In this document: one piece after another, positions 1 to 9,300 of the stretch | Layout of the letters: every line of letters starts with the position of its first letter | Position numbering within the stretch: position 1 is the stretch's first letter | NCBI GenBank assembly: GCA_030248065.1 | Contig: JASAMV010005853.1 | Coordinates: forward strand, 1 to 17,174 | Direction of reading: 5' to 3' | DNA from: Rhynchonema sp. JSB1_4 | Taxonomy: Eukaryota > Nematoda > Chromadorea > Monhysterida > Xyalidae | DNA: 17,174 bases | Position numbers and translations under genes: made by a program | Notes under the pieces: model-generated | The model's database searches: none | What the model was told of the DNA's origin: nothing | The model's input: only the letters and a program-made list of their open reading frames with translations

Positions 1-1560
1 TGCTGCTCGCTACTGCCATCTTAATATGCAAACCGTCTACATACATGTGTGTCGTTGTTATATACGTTCTGGTCAGTATTCGGTATTATTATCCTCAGTT
101 GAAGTTCAAAGTGACTTCGTTTGCAGGTCAATTGGAATTAATTGGTCATGGGAACGTAATGAAAATAAAATTTATTTGGACAAGAAAAAGACCGATTTTT
201 ATAGTGGTTGTCCTCATAGCAGCAGTTGACCAAAACGAAAAATTATTTCATTTAATAAATATTCAAACGTATTAATCAGATAGGTAAGAGTCGTTAAACC
301 ACATTTGACGTGACTGATCTGGGCTAAACCGGTAAAATGCGAATTAAATCCAACAAGTTTGATGTGAACCATAAATCTTGCCGGCATGGCAATTGTAGAC
401 GTTCATGTCTTGTGTTTATGTTGAGCGAACAGCGCCGATTTAAATACAGAATACTATATTGCCGAATTTTTCTGGTACTCAATCGTATCACTTGTAAGGC
501 TGAAATTGCTGTTCGTTCTACGAAGACCCAACAACCTGAACAACCATAGTTTCAGAAATTGTTGGAACCAATATTGTGGATCACTCACGGAATCTGATTT
601 TCTGCACCAATGGTCACCACTAAGCCAGACAGATCACAGCACTCCAAACCAGGGTTGGGCGAAAAACATTTTTTTTTTCAAAATTCGTTCTTTTAAAGTC
701 ATGTCATCATTGAAAGTCAAATTCCGCATATCGACGTATCTCAACAAAGTAAAAATTGGTAGGAAATTTTTTGAAAAAAGGAACAAAAATTGATTTTACT
801 TGAAAATCAGGGTACTTTCCTCGAAAAATCAGGTAAAATCAAGGAAATTCAGGATTTAAAAAAACGAAAAACGACCCCGATGTTTCTTTAAAAAAACGTC
901 GTTTTTTAAGAAAAAACGCTGTCGTTTTTTATAAACCCGAAATCAAACGCGTGTAATATGGAAAGACTTTTTGCCCATAGCGCAGCGATAGCTTAGCAAC
1001 GACACACAAGATTTAACTGAATAGCGAAGAAGGTTTTTAAATGAATATGGGATGGAAACAAACAAAACACCAAACAACATTATAGGTTCACACAACTGCT
1101 ACAGCTATTGACAAAAAGGGTCGAGCGAGTGAACACCTGCAAAGACCAAATTAAAAATTACTTTAGCAAATGTTTAATTTCAACTAGCGTAAGAGATGTT
1201 CAGAGACAGCAAAAAAAAATTTTTATGCTTCTGGAAATTTGTGGCGTAAATAATAACCTCATACAAAGTGACGTAACTAGACCAAGGACCGTGCTGATCA
1301 CCAAGTTTGATATCTATGAATAGAGTCAACTCCCTATATGTTGAATCGATCGTGACGCGCATTTGTTTGTTCGCCATAGGGTATTCACTAAAACAGAGCA
1401 GCAATTAGGAAATCAACGGTAGATTAGGGTTAAAAACAAGTACACTGTATGGAGAATTCACTAACGAGAGAGTCGACTGTGTGTATTCTAGTTGTCGGTA
1501 GTAGCCGGCGCCACAGCAGTGGTGGTAGTGGGCCAGTTCTTCAAATTGGCCGGCATGGTG
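1..1560. other. AT-rich stretch without a recognisable gene
   Basis: No open frame here gives a recognisable protein, and the longest frames are short with no plausible splice structure. From about 660 to 960 the DNA is rich in A and T runs, with repeated short phrases such as AAAATCAGG and two small hairpins. Around 1500-1560 the minus strand has a short Thr/Ala-rich frame next to the minisatellite. This could be the remnant of a downstream exon of the minus-strand peptide gene at 1806-2131, but no splice acceptor supports it. Confidence 0.5.
891..930. repeat. Two adjacent A-run/T-run hairpins
   Basis: The arm AAAAAACG (891-898) is followed after one base by its perfect reverse complement CGTTTTTT (900-907). 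The same arm recurs at 911-918 with its complement at 923-930 and a 4-base loop. Each can form an 8-bp hairpin. No gene is next to them, so a terminator role is not supported. Confidence 0.6.
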
Positions 1561-1568
1561 TATAGGGG

Positions 1569-1838
1569 GTGAGAATTGGGGGCAGATTTCCCGGCGGGTG
1601 AGAATTGGGGGCAAAGGAAAAAATGGTCCATTTTGCTTCTGCTGTTGTGCCAGACTATAGTGTGGTGTTTAGGCGTAAGCCTAAGCTGGGTAGGGTATTA
1701 CCGTATCACACTGCCCCCTGCAAAAGGTGTGAGAATTGGGGGCAACGGGTGAGAATTGGGGGCAAAGGAAAAAATGGTCCATTTTGCTTCTGCTGTTGTG
1801 CCAGACTATAGTGTGGTGTTTAGGCGTAAGCCTAAGCC
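1569..1838. repeat. 151-base minisatellite with telomere-like motif
   Basis: A block of about 92 bases starting GGGTGAGAATTGGGGGCAAA occurs at 1596-1688 and, almost unchanged, at 1747-1838, a period of 151. The shorter motif GTGAGAATTGGGGGCA occurs four times in all (near 1569, 1598, 1728 and 1749). Both long blocks end in TTAGGC, GT, then AAGCCTAAGC, that is, telomere-type hexamers facing each other head to head. The block ends about 60 bases from the boundary of the left inverted-repeat arm and overlaps the 3' end of the minus-strand peptide gene. Confidence 0.85.
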
Positions 1839-2131
1839 TAATTGATGTTTCACGCGCCCGAACGGATCTGGCAACAGCTGAGTCATTCGGGTGAACAGTG
1901 CCCATCTGTACGCGTCATCGAGTAGCCACGATTGTACGTCCTCAATGAGCGTTTTCAATTCATCGAGCGTCACGTTAGACAACTCGGGACCCGGCATAAT
2001 TTGGAACACAATTGCGAGAATGATAGCAGCAATGTGAACTGAAATTGTTTTGAGTACTTTGTATGATAGAAGTCTACAACTAACTGGTGGTCTAGTGATC
2101 TGGTGGTACTTATATGGATTTCATGAAGCAT
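1806..2131 (-). CDS. Small secreted-peptide-like gene, two exons, left copy
   Basis: The family is not recognised. Inferred exon 1 is 2110-2131 (ATG at 2129-2131), with donor GTACCA. The acceptor AATTTCAG leads into exon 2, which starts at 2038. The phases agree: one base from exon 1 plus two from exon 2. The frame then runs to a stop at 1806-1808, about 84 residues. Residues 8-21 are strongly hydrophobic (IHIAAIILAIVFQI), followed by PGP, which looks like a signal peptide. The rest is acidic and helical (VTLDELKTLIEDVQSWLLDD), ending LLPDPFGR. A possible donor GTGAAA at 1853 would end the exon after FGR; beyond it the frame runs into telomere-like repeat, so the natural 3' end is uncertain and may be truncated. 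The gene is divergent to the 132-residue gene at 2260. Confidence 0.5.
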
Positions 2132-2259
2132 TCCGATTGGGTAACGCTGGAATGGACTGGGGTTACGGTAATTTGGCGGGAGATTTGAATTTCATTTTGA
2201 CATATAATTAGCCATATTTCCGAAAAAAGTCATTCGTCCTCCCAACACTCCATGAAAAA
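2132..2259. promoter_or_regulatory. Shared divergent 5' region of the gene pair
   Basis: Only 128 bases separate the start codon of the minus-strand peptide gene (2131) from that of the plus-strand 132-residue gene (2260). Both promoters, or a trans-splice acceptor and a promoter, would have to lie here or overlap the first exons. The TATA-like string CATATAA on the minus strand lies inside the predicted first exon of the peptide gene, so it may not be a TATA box. Another AT-rich string, ACATATAATTAG, lies near 2199-2211. This region is conserved in the right copy. Confidence 0.35.
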
Positions 2260-2708
2260 ATGTCTGCCTTGAATGAAATGCTTTTTGATCTTGTGGCTGG
2301 CCCCCTCAACAGTCACATTTGGCTCAATATTGACGCTTACTGCCCCGGTTGCAAACTTGGCCCCGAACTTCTCGACGTCTTCGTGCTCAACCACTTGTGC
2401 GGTCGCACCGTCGGGGCTTTCGTGTCCGAGTGCATGGACGATATTGCCGAGGACCTGAGTACTCAATTTTTGGACGACACTTGGAAGGAATTTTGTCACA
2501 AGGTTAATTAAAAACCTTTACTCTTATATCTCTACAACTCCGTGCTTTACAGGCCTACGAGTCCGACATCAGCCGTCGTGAGCTCATGGAATGGTTCGCT
2601 GAATTCAATGGTTTGAAGAACTACCTTGTGATGAAAAAAGATGATTTGAGCATCTACATGGCGTTCAAGTTCCCTGGTCCTGTTGGATTCCCGTGTGACA
2701 TGCAATAA
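2260..2708 (+). CDS. Two-exon gene for unknown 132-residue protein, left copy
   Basis: Exon 1 is 2260-2502, from ATG to AAG, with donor GTTAAT. Exon 2 is 2553-2708, after acceptor GCTTTACAG. The 50-base intron is phase 0 and holds a stop if unspliced. The product of 132 residues begins MSALNEMLFDLVAGPLN and ends GPVGFPCDMQ. It has four cysteines in exon 1 (CPGC, HLCGR, SECMDD), a fifth just before the splice (FCHK) and a sixth near the C-terminus, and is acidic in the middle (DDIAEDL). No signal peptide or membrane segment is seen. I do not recognise the family. The gene is supported by a second intact copy at 5224-5670 with the same intron and only three residue changes in exon 1 (S18R, P35T, L43P), which suggests purifying selection or recent origin. 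The stop codon overlaps a polyadenylation signal. Confidence 0.72.
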
Positions 2709-2709
2709 A
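2704..2709 (+). terminator. AATAAA polyadenylation signal overlapping the stop
   Basis: The hexamer AATAAA begins two bases before the TAA stop (2706-2708) of the 132-residue gene. The same arrangement is kept in the inverted copy (TTTATT at 5223-5228 on the + strand). A signal this close implies a very short 3' UTR. Confidence 0.55.
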
Positions 2710-3021
2710 AGTTGTTGAATGTATCTTTGTATGTGGAATAATATAACACACATTTATACGCATAGAATATAACTTGTAAGCTGCACTCATCCTTCTTATC
2801 AAAAAAGGACTCCGAACTTTTCTGTGAGTATTGATGGAAACCCATCTACAGTAAATTTAATGCACTTTGACGTGCCATATTCAACACATGTACAACCATT
2901 AGCCCAAATCAAAACATGTACGCCCCACACATGTGACGCAGTCCAACTGAGAATCGAATTTTCAAATTTTTTGAACGGTCTGCAGAAAACCTTTGCATAG
3001 CAATTTTGTGTACCGTGACAT

Positions 3022-3304
3022 GTTCTACACGTTTAATACAATTAGACTTGCTCAATACCACAGAAATAAGCTGCACTCATGTGTCCCACCCTCCACTGGA
3101 TTCCAATTCTGCCCCTACCAAGACAGGATTTTCAAGTCCATGAAGACATTTATCGAAAAACTTTACATGGCAACCATGTGTATCTCGTACCGCACCACAT
3201 ACCACATACTGCCTCACTTTTCCTAATACGGACACGTTGGCCCCACTCATGCGTGGAAGACCCTCGAAAAATTTCTAAGTTATTTTGGAAAATTTTGGCA
3301 GCAT
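3022..3304. other. Spacer between the arms, ordinary composition
   Basis: This is unique DNA of mixed composition between the left arm and the A/C-only block. I see no gene, RNA or repeat in it. Confidence 0.4.
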
Positions 3305-4685
3305 ACCCCCGGGACAAACCAAAAAACCCCCAAACCACCCCACTTCCACTCTAATACCCTCCCTCACCCCCCTCCTCCCCGACCGCACCCACATCCCCCA
3401 GCGGGGCCATTTCCTCTCACCCCAGACCCCGCACTCACGCACACCACATCCCTCCCACAAGCACCTCTCCAACACCTCCCATCCTCTCTCCCCTCCGGCA
3501 GCGCAGCAGACCCCCTCCCCGCTCTCTCGCCAAAATAACCTCCCTCCCTTCCCCCGCGCGCCCCCCCCCCCCGCCCCACCCCCCCCCCCCCCCCCCCGCT
3601 GCCCTCCCCCCCCCCCCGCCCCCGCGCCCAGCAATCTACGAATTTCCCATCGTTTTGTCCAACCCTATGCAACCAAGTGTAGCTCCTTTCCTCCCCCCCC
3701 CACCCCCCTCCCCGCCCCCCATTGTCCAATTTCCCACTCTCCTCCCCCCGCACACGACCCCGAAGACCCCACCACCCAACCCCACCCACCCCCCCCACAA
3801 CACCCACAACACCAACCACACACACACAACAAAAAAGCAACACGCGAACAAACAAAAAATATTTAACACTCAAAAGACAATACAAAAAAATCACATAAGC
3901 AAAGAAAACACAAAAAACCAGCATCTACCATTTCTATTCACCCCGCAAAGACTAAGAAAACATCAATACATACAAAAACAAAAAAAAATCACCACCGCAA
4001 CACAAATAAAAAAACACTCACCCCGCAACAAACCAACCGCGACGACAAACAACCAAAAAACAACACACTCCGAACCACACACAAAAACTAACAAACACAA
4101 AAACCCAATCAACCACACACCACCTCTTACAACGCCAACAACATAAAAATACACAAAAATACTACCCCCCCCCAACACACAACAACACCATCCACCCACC
4201 AATTCACTACCCACCCACCACACACCATCCCACCCCCACCCGCAACACAAAATTAACCAACAAAAAACAATCAAAACACACGACGGCGACGGACAAAGCA
4301 CGACTCCATGGCATCCCCGCGAAATTTTCCACCCCTACAAACCTCCTCTCAACCAAAACAAAAATAACAAACAACACAACAAAACCAACCCCCCCACCAC
4401 CAAACACTACAACAACAACCATCCAAACCACACACACACAATCTCTCCCCACAAACCGCACCCAAATCCAAAAAAAAAAAACCCAAATCATCGCCGCGCA
4501 TCATAGAGCCAACATCCATTACCACCAACAAAAACCCCTACTCATCCCAACACAAAAACAAACAAAAATCAAACAACACAAAACAAAAACCCCACCTCTC
4601 CACCCAAAAACACCCCCCAACAACAATCAAAACCTCACCGCACACACAATCTCTCCCAACATACATCCCCACCAAAATCAAAAAA
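3305..4685. repeat. A/C-only low-complexity block
   Basis: For about 1.4 kb the + strand is almost wholly A and C. For example, bases 4381-4440 contain no G and only two T. The first part (3310-3800) is C-rich with runs of up to 17 C; the later part is CA/CAA-rich. Short islands of ordinary sequence interrupt it (about 3640-3690 and 4286-4335). A phrase CACACACAATCTCTCCC occurs near 4432 and near 4643, so the block has some internal repeat structure. Long frames through it encode only Pro/Thr/His- or Gly/Val/Phe-rich low complexity and are not genes. The block lies exactly between the inverted arms, so an assembly or sequencing artefact is possible. Confidence 0.85.
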
Positions 4686-4809
4686 CAGAATAGCTCCCAC
4701 GCACGAGCCGAGTCGTGAAAGGAGTGGAGGGCAGTATGTCGATGTTCACTGTGTTTTGCAATTTTTGCCTTGATTGCGGTTTTCTGACTTTCTTTACGTT
4801 GTTTGCAGA

Positions 4810-4852
4810 TATCTCTGAAGAAGTGCACCAGTTGGGCACGAAACGTCAGATA
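4810..4852 (+). ncRNA. Hammerhead-ribozyme-like motif, minimal type I
   Basis: In order: TATCT (stem I, 4810-4814), core CTGAAGA (4815-4821, fits CUGANGA), one extra A, and stem II GTGC (4823-4826). Stem II continues with a bulged A, CC, tetraloop AGTT, GG, then GCAC (4836-4839). Core GAA follows (4840-4842), a loopless ACGT stem III (4843-4846), C (4847) as the cleavage position, then AGATA (4848-4852), which pairs with TATCT. Stem I abuts both halves of the core exactly. Minimal hammerheads with tiny stem III are known from Penelope-like retroelements, so this may be the end of such an element. The extra A after the core is a departure from consensus and may lower or abolish activity. Confidence 0.5.
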
Positions 4853-5223
4853 AATTGTGTATAACAGTTGTATTGCGGTACTTCGTCCGACAAGGAAAAC
4901 ACACATAATATGTCACGGTACACAAAATTGCTATGTAAAGGTTTACTGCAGACCGTCCCAAAAATTTGAAAATTCGATTCTCAGTTGGACTGCGTCACAT
5001 GTGTTGGGCGCACATGTTTAGATTTGAGCAAATGGTTGTACAGGTGTTGAATATGGCACGTCAAAGTGCATTAAATTTGCTATAGATGGGTTTCCATCAA
5101 TACTTACAGAAAAGTTCAGAGTCCTTTTTTTGATAAGAAGGATGAGTGCAGCTTACAAGTTATATTCTATGCGTATAAATGTGTGTTATATTATTCCACA
5201 TACAAAGATACATTCAACAACTT

Positions 5224-5670
5224 TTATTGCATGTCACACGGGAATCCAACAGGACCAGGGAACTTGAACGCCATGTAGATGCTCAAATCATCTTTTTTCA
5301 TCACAAGGTAGTTCTTCAAACCATTGAATTCAGCGAACCATTCCATGAGCTCACGACGGCTGATGTCCGACTCGTAGGCCTGTAAAGCGAGTTGTAGAGA
5401 TATAAGATTAAAGGTTTTTCAATTAACCTTGTGACAAAATTCCTTCCAAGTGTCGTCCAAAAATTGAGTACTCAGGTCCTCGGCAATATCGTCCATGCAC
5501 TCGGACACGAAAGCCCCGACGGTGCGACCGCACAAGTGGTTGGGCACGAAGACGTCGAGAAGTTCGGTGCCAAGTTTGCAACCGGGGCAGTAAGCGTCAA
5601 TATTGAGCCAAATGTGTCTGTTGAGGGGGCCAGCCACAAGATCAAAAAGCATTTCATTCAAGGCAGACAT
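5224..5670 (-). CDS. Two-exon gene for unknown 132-residue protein, right copy
   Basis: Inverted paralogue of the gene at 2260-2708. Exon 1 is 5428-5670 and exon 2 is 5224-5379, with the same phase-0 intron, donor GTTAAT and an acceptor ending TTTACAG. The frame is fully open and gives 132 residues. In exon 1 it differs from the left copy at three positions (S18R, P35T, L43P); I see no residue difference in exon 2. The intron has small indels relative to the left copy. Preservation of the frame while the neighbouring peptide gene in this arm decayed suggests that this protein is still in use. Family unknown. Confidence 0.7.
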
Positions 5671-5807
5671 TTTTTCTAGGTTTCATGGAGTGCTGGCAGG
5701 ACGAATGATTTTTTTTCGGAAATATGGCTAATTATATGTCAAAATGAAATTCAAATCTCCCGCCAAATTACCGTAACCCCAGTCCATTCCAGCGTTACCT
5801 AATCGGG

Positions 5808-6036
5808 ATGCTTCATGAAATCCATATAAGAACCACCAGATCACTAGACCACCAGTTAGTTGTGGACTTCTATCATACAAAGTACTCAAAACAATTTCAG
5901 TTCACATTGCTGCTATCATTCTCGCAATTGTGTTCCAAATTATGGGGTCCCGAGTTGTCTAACGTGACGCTCGATGAATTGAAAACGCTCAATTAAGGAC
6001 GTACAATCGTGGCTACTCGATGGCGCGTACAGATGG
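5808..6036 (+). pseudogene. Broken right copy of the secreted-peptide gene
   Basis: Inverted copy of the gene at 1806-2131. Three lesions are visible. The donor GTACC after the first exon is changed to GAACC. Two bases are missing where the left copy reads ATGCCGGG and this copy reads ATGGGG. One base is inserted in CTCATTGAGG (here CTCAATTAAGG), where TGA/TAA stops follow. Homology ends at 6036, so the C-terminal part is also absent. Confidence 0.6.
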
Positions 6037-6385
6037 CGTCGTCTATCCTGGAGGGAGCTTTTTCGTCAACATGGCCAAAAACTATGTCCAATACACGTGG
6101 GTATAGGCGGGTACTTAGATTATTTTACCCCGTGCGCTGGCACATAGATTATTTTACTCCGTCAGGCTGATGTTACAAAGTACCTACAGTAAAATTAAAC
6201 ACAAAAACCAACAAAAAAAATTACAAGCATCAGTCACTGAATCACTCACAAACACGGCTCAAAATGCACACGAAAGAATTTTCAACAAAAAAGCGGTATT
6301 GACGTGAATAATTGAGTGCAACTGCTATCAAAAAGTACGTATGTCACCATATTCATAAACAGAACAGATCAAAATGTTATATGTT
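6037..6385. other. Intergenic DNA with a short direct repeat
   Basis: Between the right arm and the 3' end of the kinase gene. It holds two copies of TAGATTATTTTACYCCGT (6116-6133 and 6145-6162, 29 bases apart). Nothing else is recognised. No AATAAA for the kinase gene is seen here on the minus strand; the only AATAAA nearby lies inside its last coding exon. Confidence 0.5.
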
Positions 6386-9300
6386 TTACCTTTTAGCCAG
6401 CAAAGTCACGTTACTACAATATTTATTCCTGGAAAGTGGAATCGGTGTAATCGTAGCTGAGGGGAACGAAGCGCGATCGAGATCGCTGAAGAATTCGTGT
6501 GTGAGCACTCGTTTGGCCGTGACACGATTAGCTGGATCGTAGATCAACATGTCCTGCGACCAACATTCAAGTGTAATTTCAGATACTATGCGTAGCATTA
6601 ACAATCAACATAGCTGATCCTTTTTAATGACCATGGTGCGGGCAACATATTCACGAAGATATGAGTATTCGCGTAAGATCGATGACCAAACTGAACTGTT
6701 CGCTCTATGGATAGTCTTACAAGAGGACACACATCCCACGAAAACTGCTGACCAATATAGTTGCATGTGTATTGAAGCGCACAGTCCAAGAGATTTTGAT
6801 TACGACGACGGTGAGTCCATCAGCCTAACCTGCAACAACTGCAATCCTTGTTCGTTGATGTTCTTGGCTGTGGTGTTCAGTTTGTTGTCACGCCATTTCG
6901 GGAACGACGCCTTGTAATCGGGCAAGTCCGACACGCCCGTCCATGTATCCTCGGTAGGCGTACCCAGCACTCTGACAAAGTGGGGGCACAATTTAGTTTC
7001 GGAACTATATTTCATTTCGTCCCACTCGTGTTTTTAAGTCCCACTCGTGTAACGATGCAGTCATCACTTAGTTAACCTGTATGGTTGTATGCTCCATATG
7101 GACAGCAATAAAACAAAGAAACATCAAGCCGCTTCAACCTTTGCCCGCCCGAACACACACACCGGAATATGCGGAACAGCTGATCGATTTCCGAATCGCC
7201 GTGGAACAGCGGTTTCTTCATGGCCATTTCGGCGAAAATGCATCCGATCGACCAGATGTCAACCTGTACAAATGGAGCACACGTGTAATTGTGCCGAACC
7301 AAAGCTAACGTAATAGAGAATTGTCTCAGAAGGTCAAGAAATTAAAACAGCAACGTCGACAGCAAACTGTTTGCAACCTAAAAAAAAGAAGCAACCACCA
7401 AACAGCGACCTACCGGCATCGAATATCGGCTGCAACCGAGCAACACTTCGGGCGCACGATACCACAACGTCACAACCTGATCAGATGGTCATCACAGCAT
7501 TATACGGTCAGAATAATCGTAATTAGCGTTGTTGTTGGAGCGTATGGCTGATATTTCTCGTGATTCTAATCCTAATTGATTCGATCCTGATCAAGTATCC
7601 GAACAAGCTATGGCGCACCTCATGCGTGTACACCCTGACAGGTATGCCGATGGCTCGTGCCAGACCGAAATCGGCCAACTTGATGGCGCCCTTGCGATCG
7701 ATCAACAGGTTCTGAGGTTTCAGATCGCGATGCAGAACACGACGTTGATGACAGAAACAGACGCCCTCGGTGATTTGGAATAGATAACTCTGCAAATGAA
7801 TTGAGTACCGAACTTGGACGCGTGCCTGGTATGTTGGGACGTGCACGCACAGGCCAGAAAGATATTTCTTCTGTTTGGTCGTCTTACTTCCCTGAATTTT
7901 ACGTTTTGGGCCAACCCGTCCGCGTCCGCGATCAAACTTTACTCTCAGAAAATTCTATTTGCGCAGCAAGAACGTTTTTTAAGACCCGACACCATACACT
8001 TACGGTTCAAAATATTAGTATTGCTATGCTGTGCTGAGAATTATATTCTGACCAAAGGTTTCTGAAGACGCAGAATGTAACATTTTGATGTTTATTCTGT
8101 TTGAAAAGAACTTGAGTCCAGTAAATTGAGCCAAACACTGTACTAAAATGAGCAAAATTATGTCTGCTGTTTGGATCAAAAACTAGATGTCGGGTATTTT
8201 TTAGAACTGTCGGGTGTCGGCTTTTTCTCAAATGTCGGGTACTTCCAGATGTCGGCTGTCGGGTACCAGCCACCCCATCCCCCCCGACTTCTAACCCAAT
8301 TTGATCCGAAATTGGTCTCAAGATGTCAACAACATGACACTCATAGAAGTCATAAAACCACGTAAAACCAACTTTGACCAAGTTCGGATCCATTTGTTTG
8401 TTGTCCGGCAAACTGTCTAGATATTTCTTCAAGTCCATGTGCAAAAATTCGAATATCAAGTACAGCTTCTGATCTTGTAGGATCACTTCTTCGAGTCTGA
8501 AATGAAACGAGAATTCGCCGCACTAATCACTAATTTACCAAAAACTAGGGCAAAAAATCAATCAAACAAGGGAGAATTTGGCAAAAACCAACCCAACAAT
8601 ATTTGGATGCTGGAGTTCTTTGAGAAGTGAAATTTCGCGAATGGCTGTCGACGGAACGCCCTCGTCTTCGTTTTCCAACCTGTAATTTAGGTTAGCATAA
8701 TTACCAAAAATAAAAACGATGCAGAATTGGGGAGTACCCGCGCCTTTCCCTCATCTACTTCGCCGAAACGAAACGACCTTAATAAAAATAAAAGGCGCAA
8801 CAAGGTCCACCCGCCCAGCCCAACCTTATCTTCTTCATCGCAACCAATTTTCCAGTTGCCTTATGCTTGCCTTTGTACACAACGCCATACGTACCTGAGA
8901 ACAATAAGAATGGATGACGTGGACAGAAATTAGTTGACGAAACCGAAAAAGGGAAGAGTGGTGCTGTGGTTGGTGCAGTCGCAGTGCAGTACTTGGTGAG
9001 GGTGTTGACGATAGATAGATTGGGACCCGAAATGTGTTGACGATAGATAGATGACCCAAGTCCGAAATCTGGGGGGGGGGTCGAGGTCGACCCAAACCAG
9101 TGGTGTCGTTGAGAAATCGAAATTTTCCCATACCCAGCCCAATGTTCGCGAAATTTTTATACATACCCCATACCCCCAAAAATCTCCCATACCAGGGGGT
9201 TTCTCCAAAATTCAAAAAATTCCCATACCCGAGGGGGTTTCTGAAAAAAATGACCTCAAAAATTTTCTAAAAGTACCAAAAAGGGGTCTAAAAATGCTTA

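Larger units (their letters stand above)
1902..3021 (+). repeat. Left arm of large inverted duplication
   Basis: This 1.12-kb segment is found again as its reverse complement at 4910-6036. The outer match breaks at CCATCTG (1902), opposite AGATGG (6036). The inner match breaks after CCGTGACAT (3021), opposite ATGTCACGG (4910). The arms differ by scattered substitutions and small indels, so they are not identical copies. The spacer between them is about 1.9 kb. The arm carries a divergent gene pair. Confidence 0.93.
4910..6036 (-). repeat. Right arm of large inverted duplication
   Basis: Reverse complement of 1902-3021 with scattered differences. It carries an intact copy of the 132-residue gene (minus strand) and a broken copy of the peptide gene (plus strand). 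The outer boundary at 6036 is sharp, and the minisatellite next to the left arm is not present on this side. Confidence 0.93.

Noticed and set aside
2230..2499. Antisense frame of 89 residues, also seen at 5431-5679
   Set aside because: Shadow of the 132-residue gene, whose sense strand has matching splice sites, a polyadenylation signal and conserved phase.
3285..4146. Long Pro/Thr/His-rich frames on + (193 and 163 residues)
   Set aside because: They are simple translations of the A/C-only block and have no domain or natural composition.
3275..4491. Long Gly/Val/Cys/Phe-rich frames on - strand
   Set aside because: Mirror image of the same low-complexity block; openness follows from the lack of A and C on that strand.
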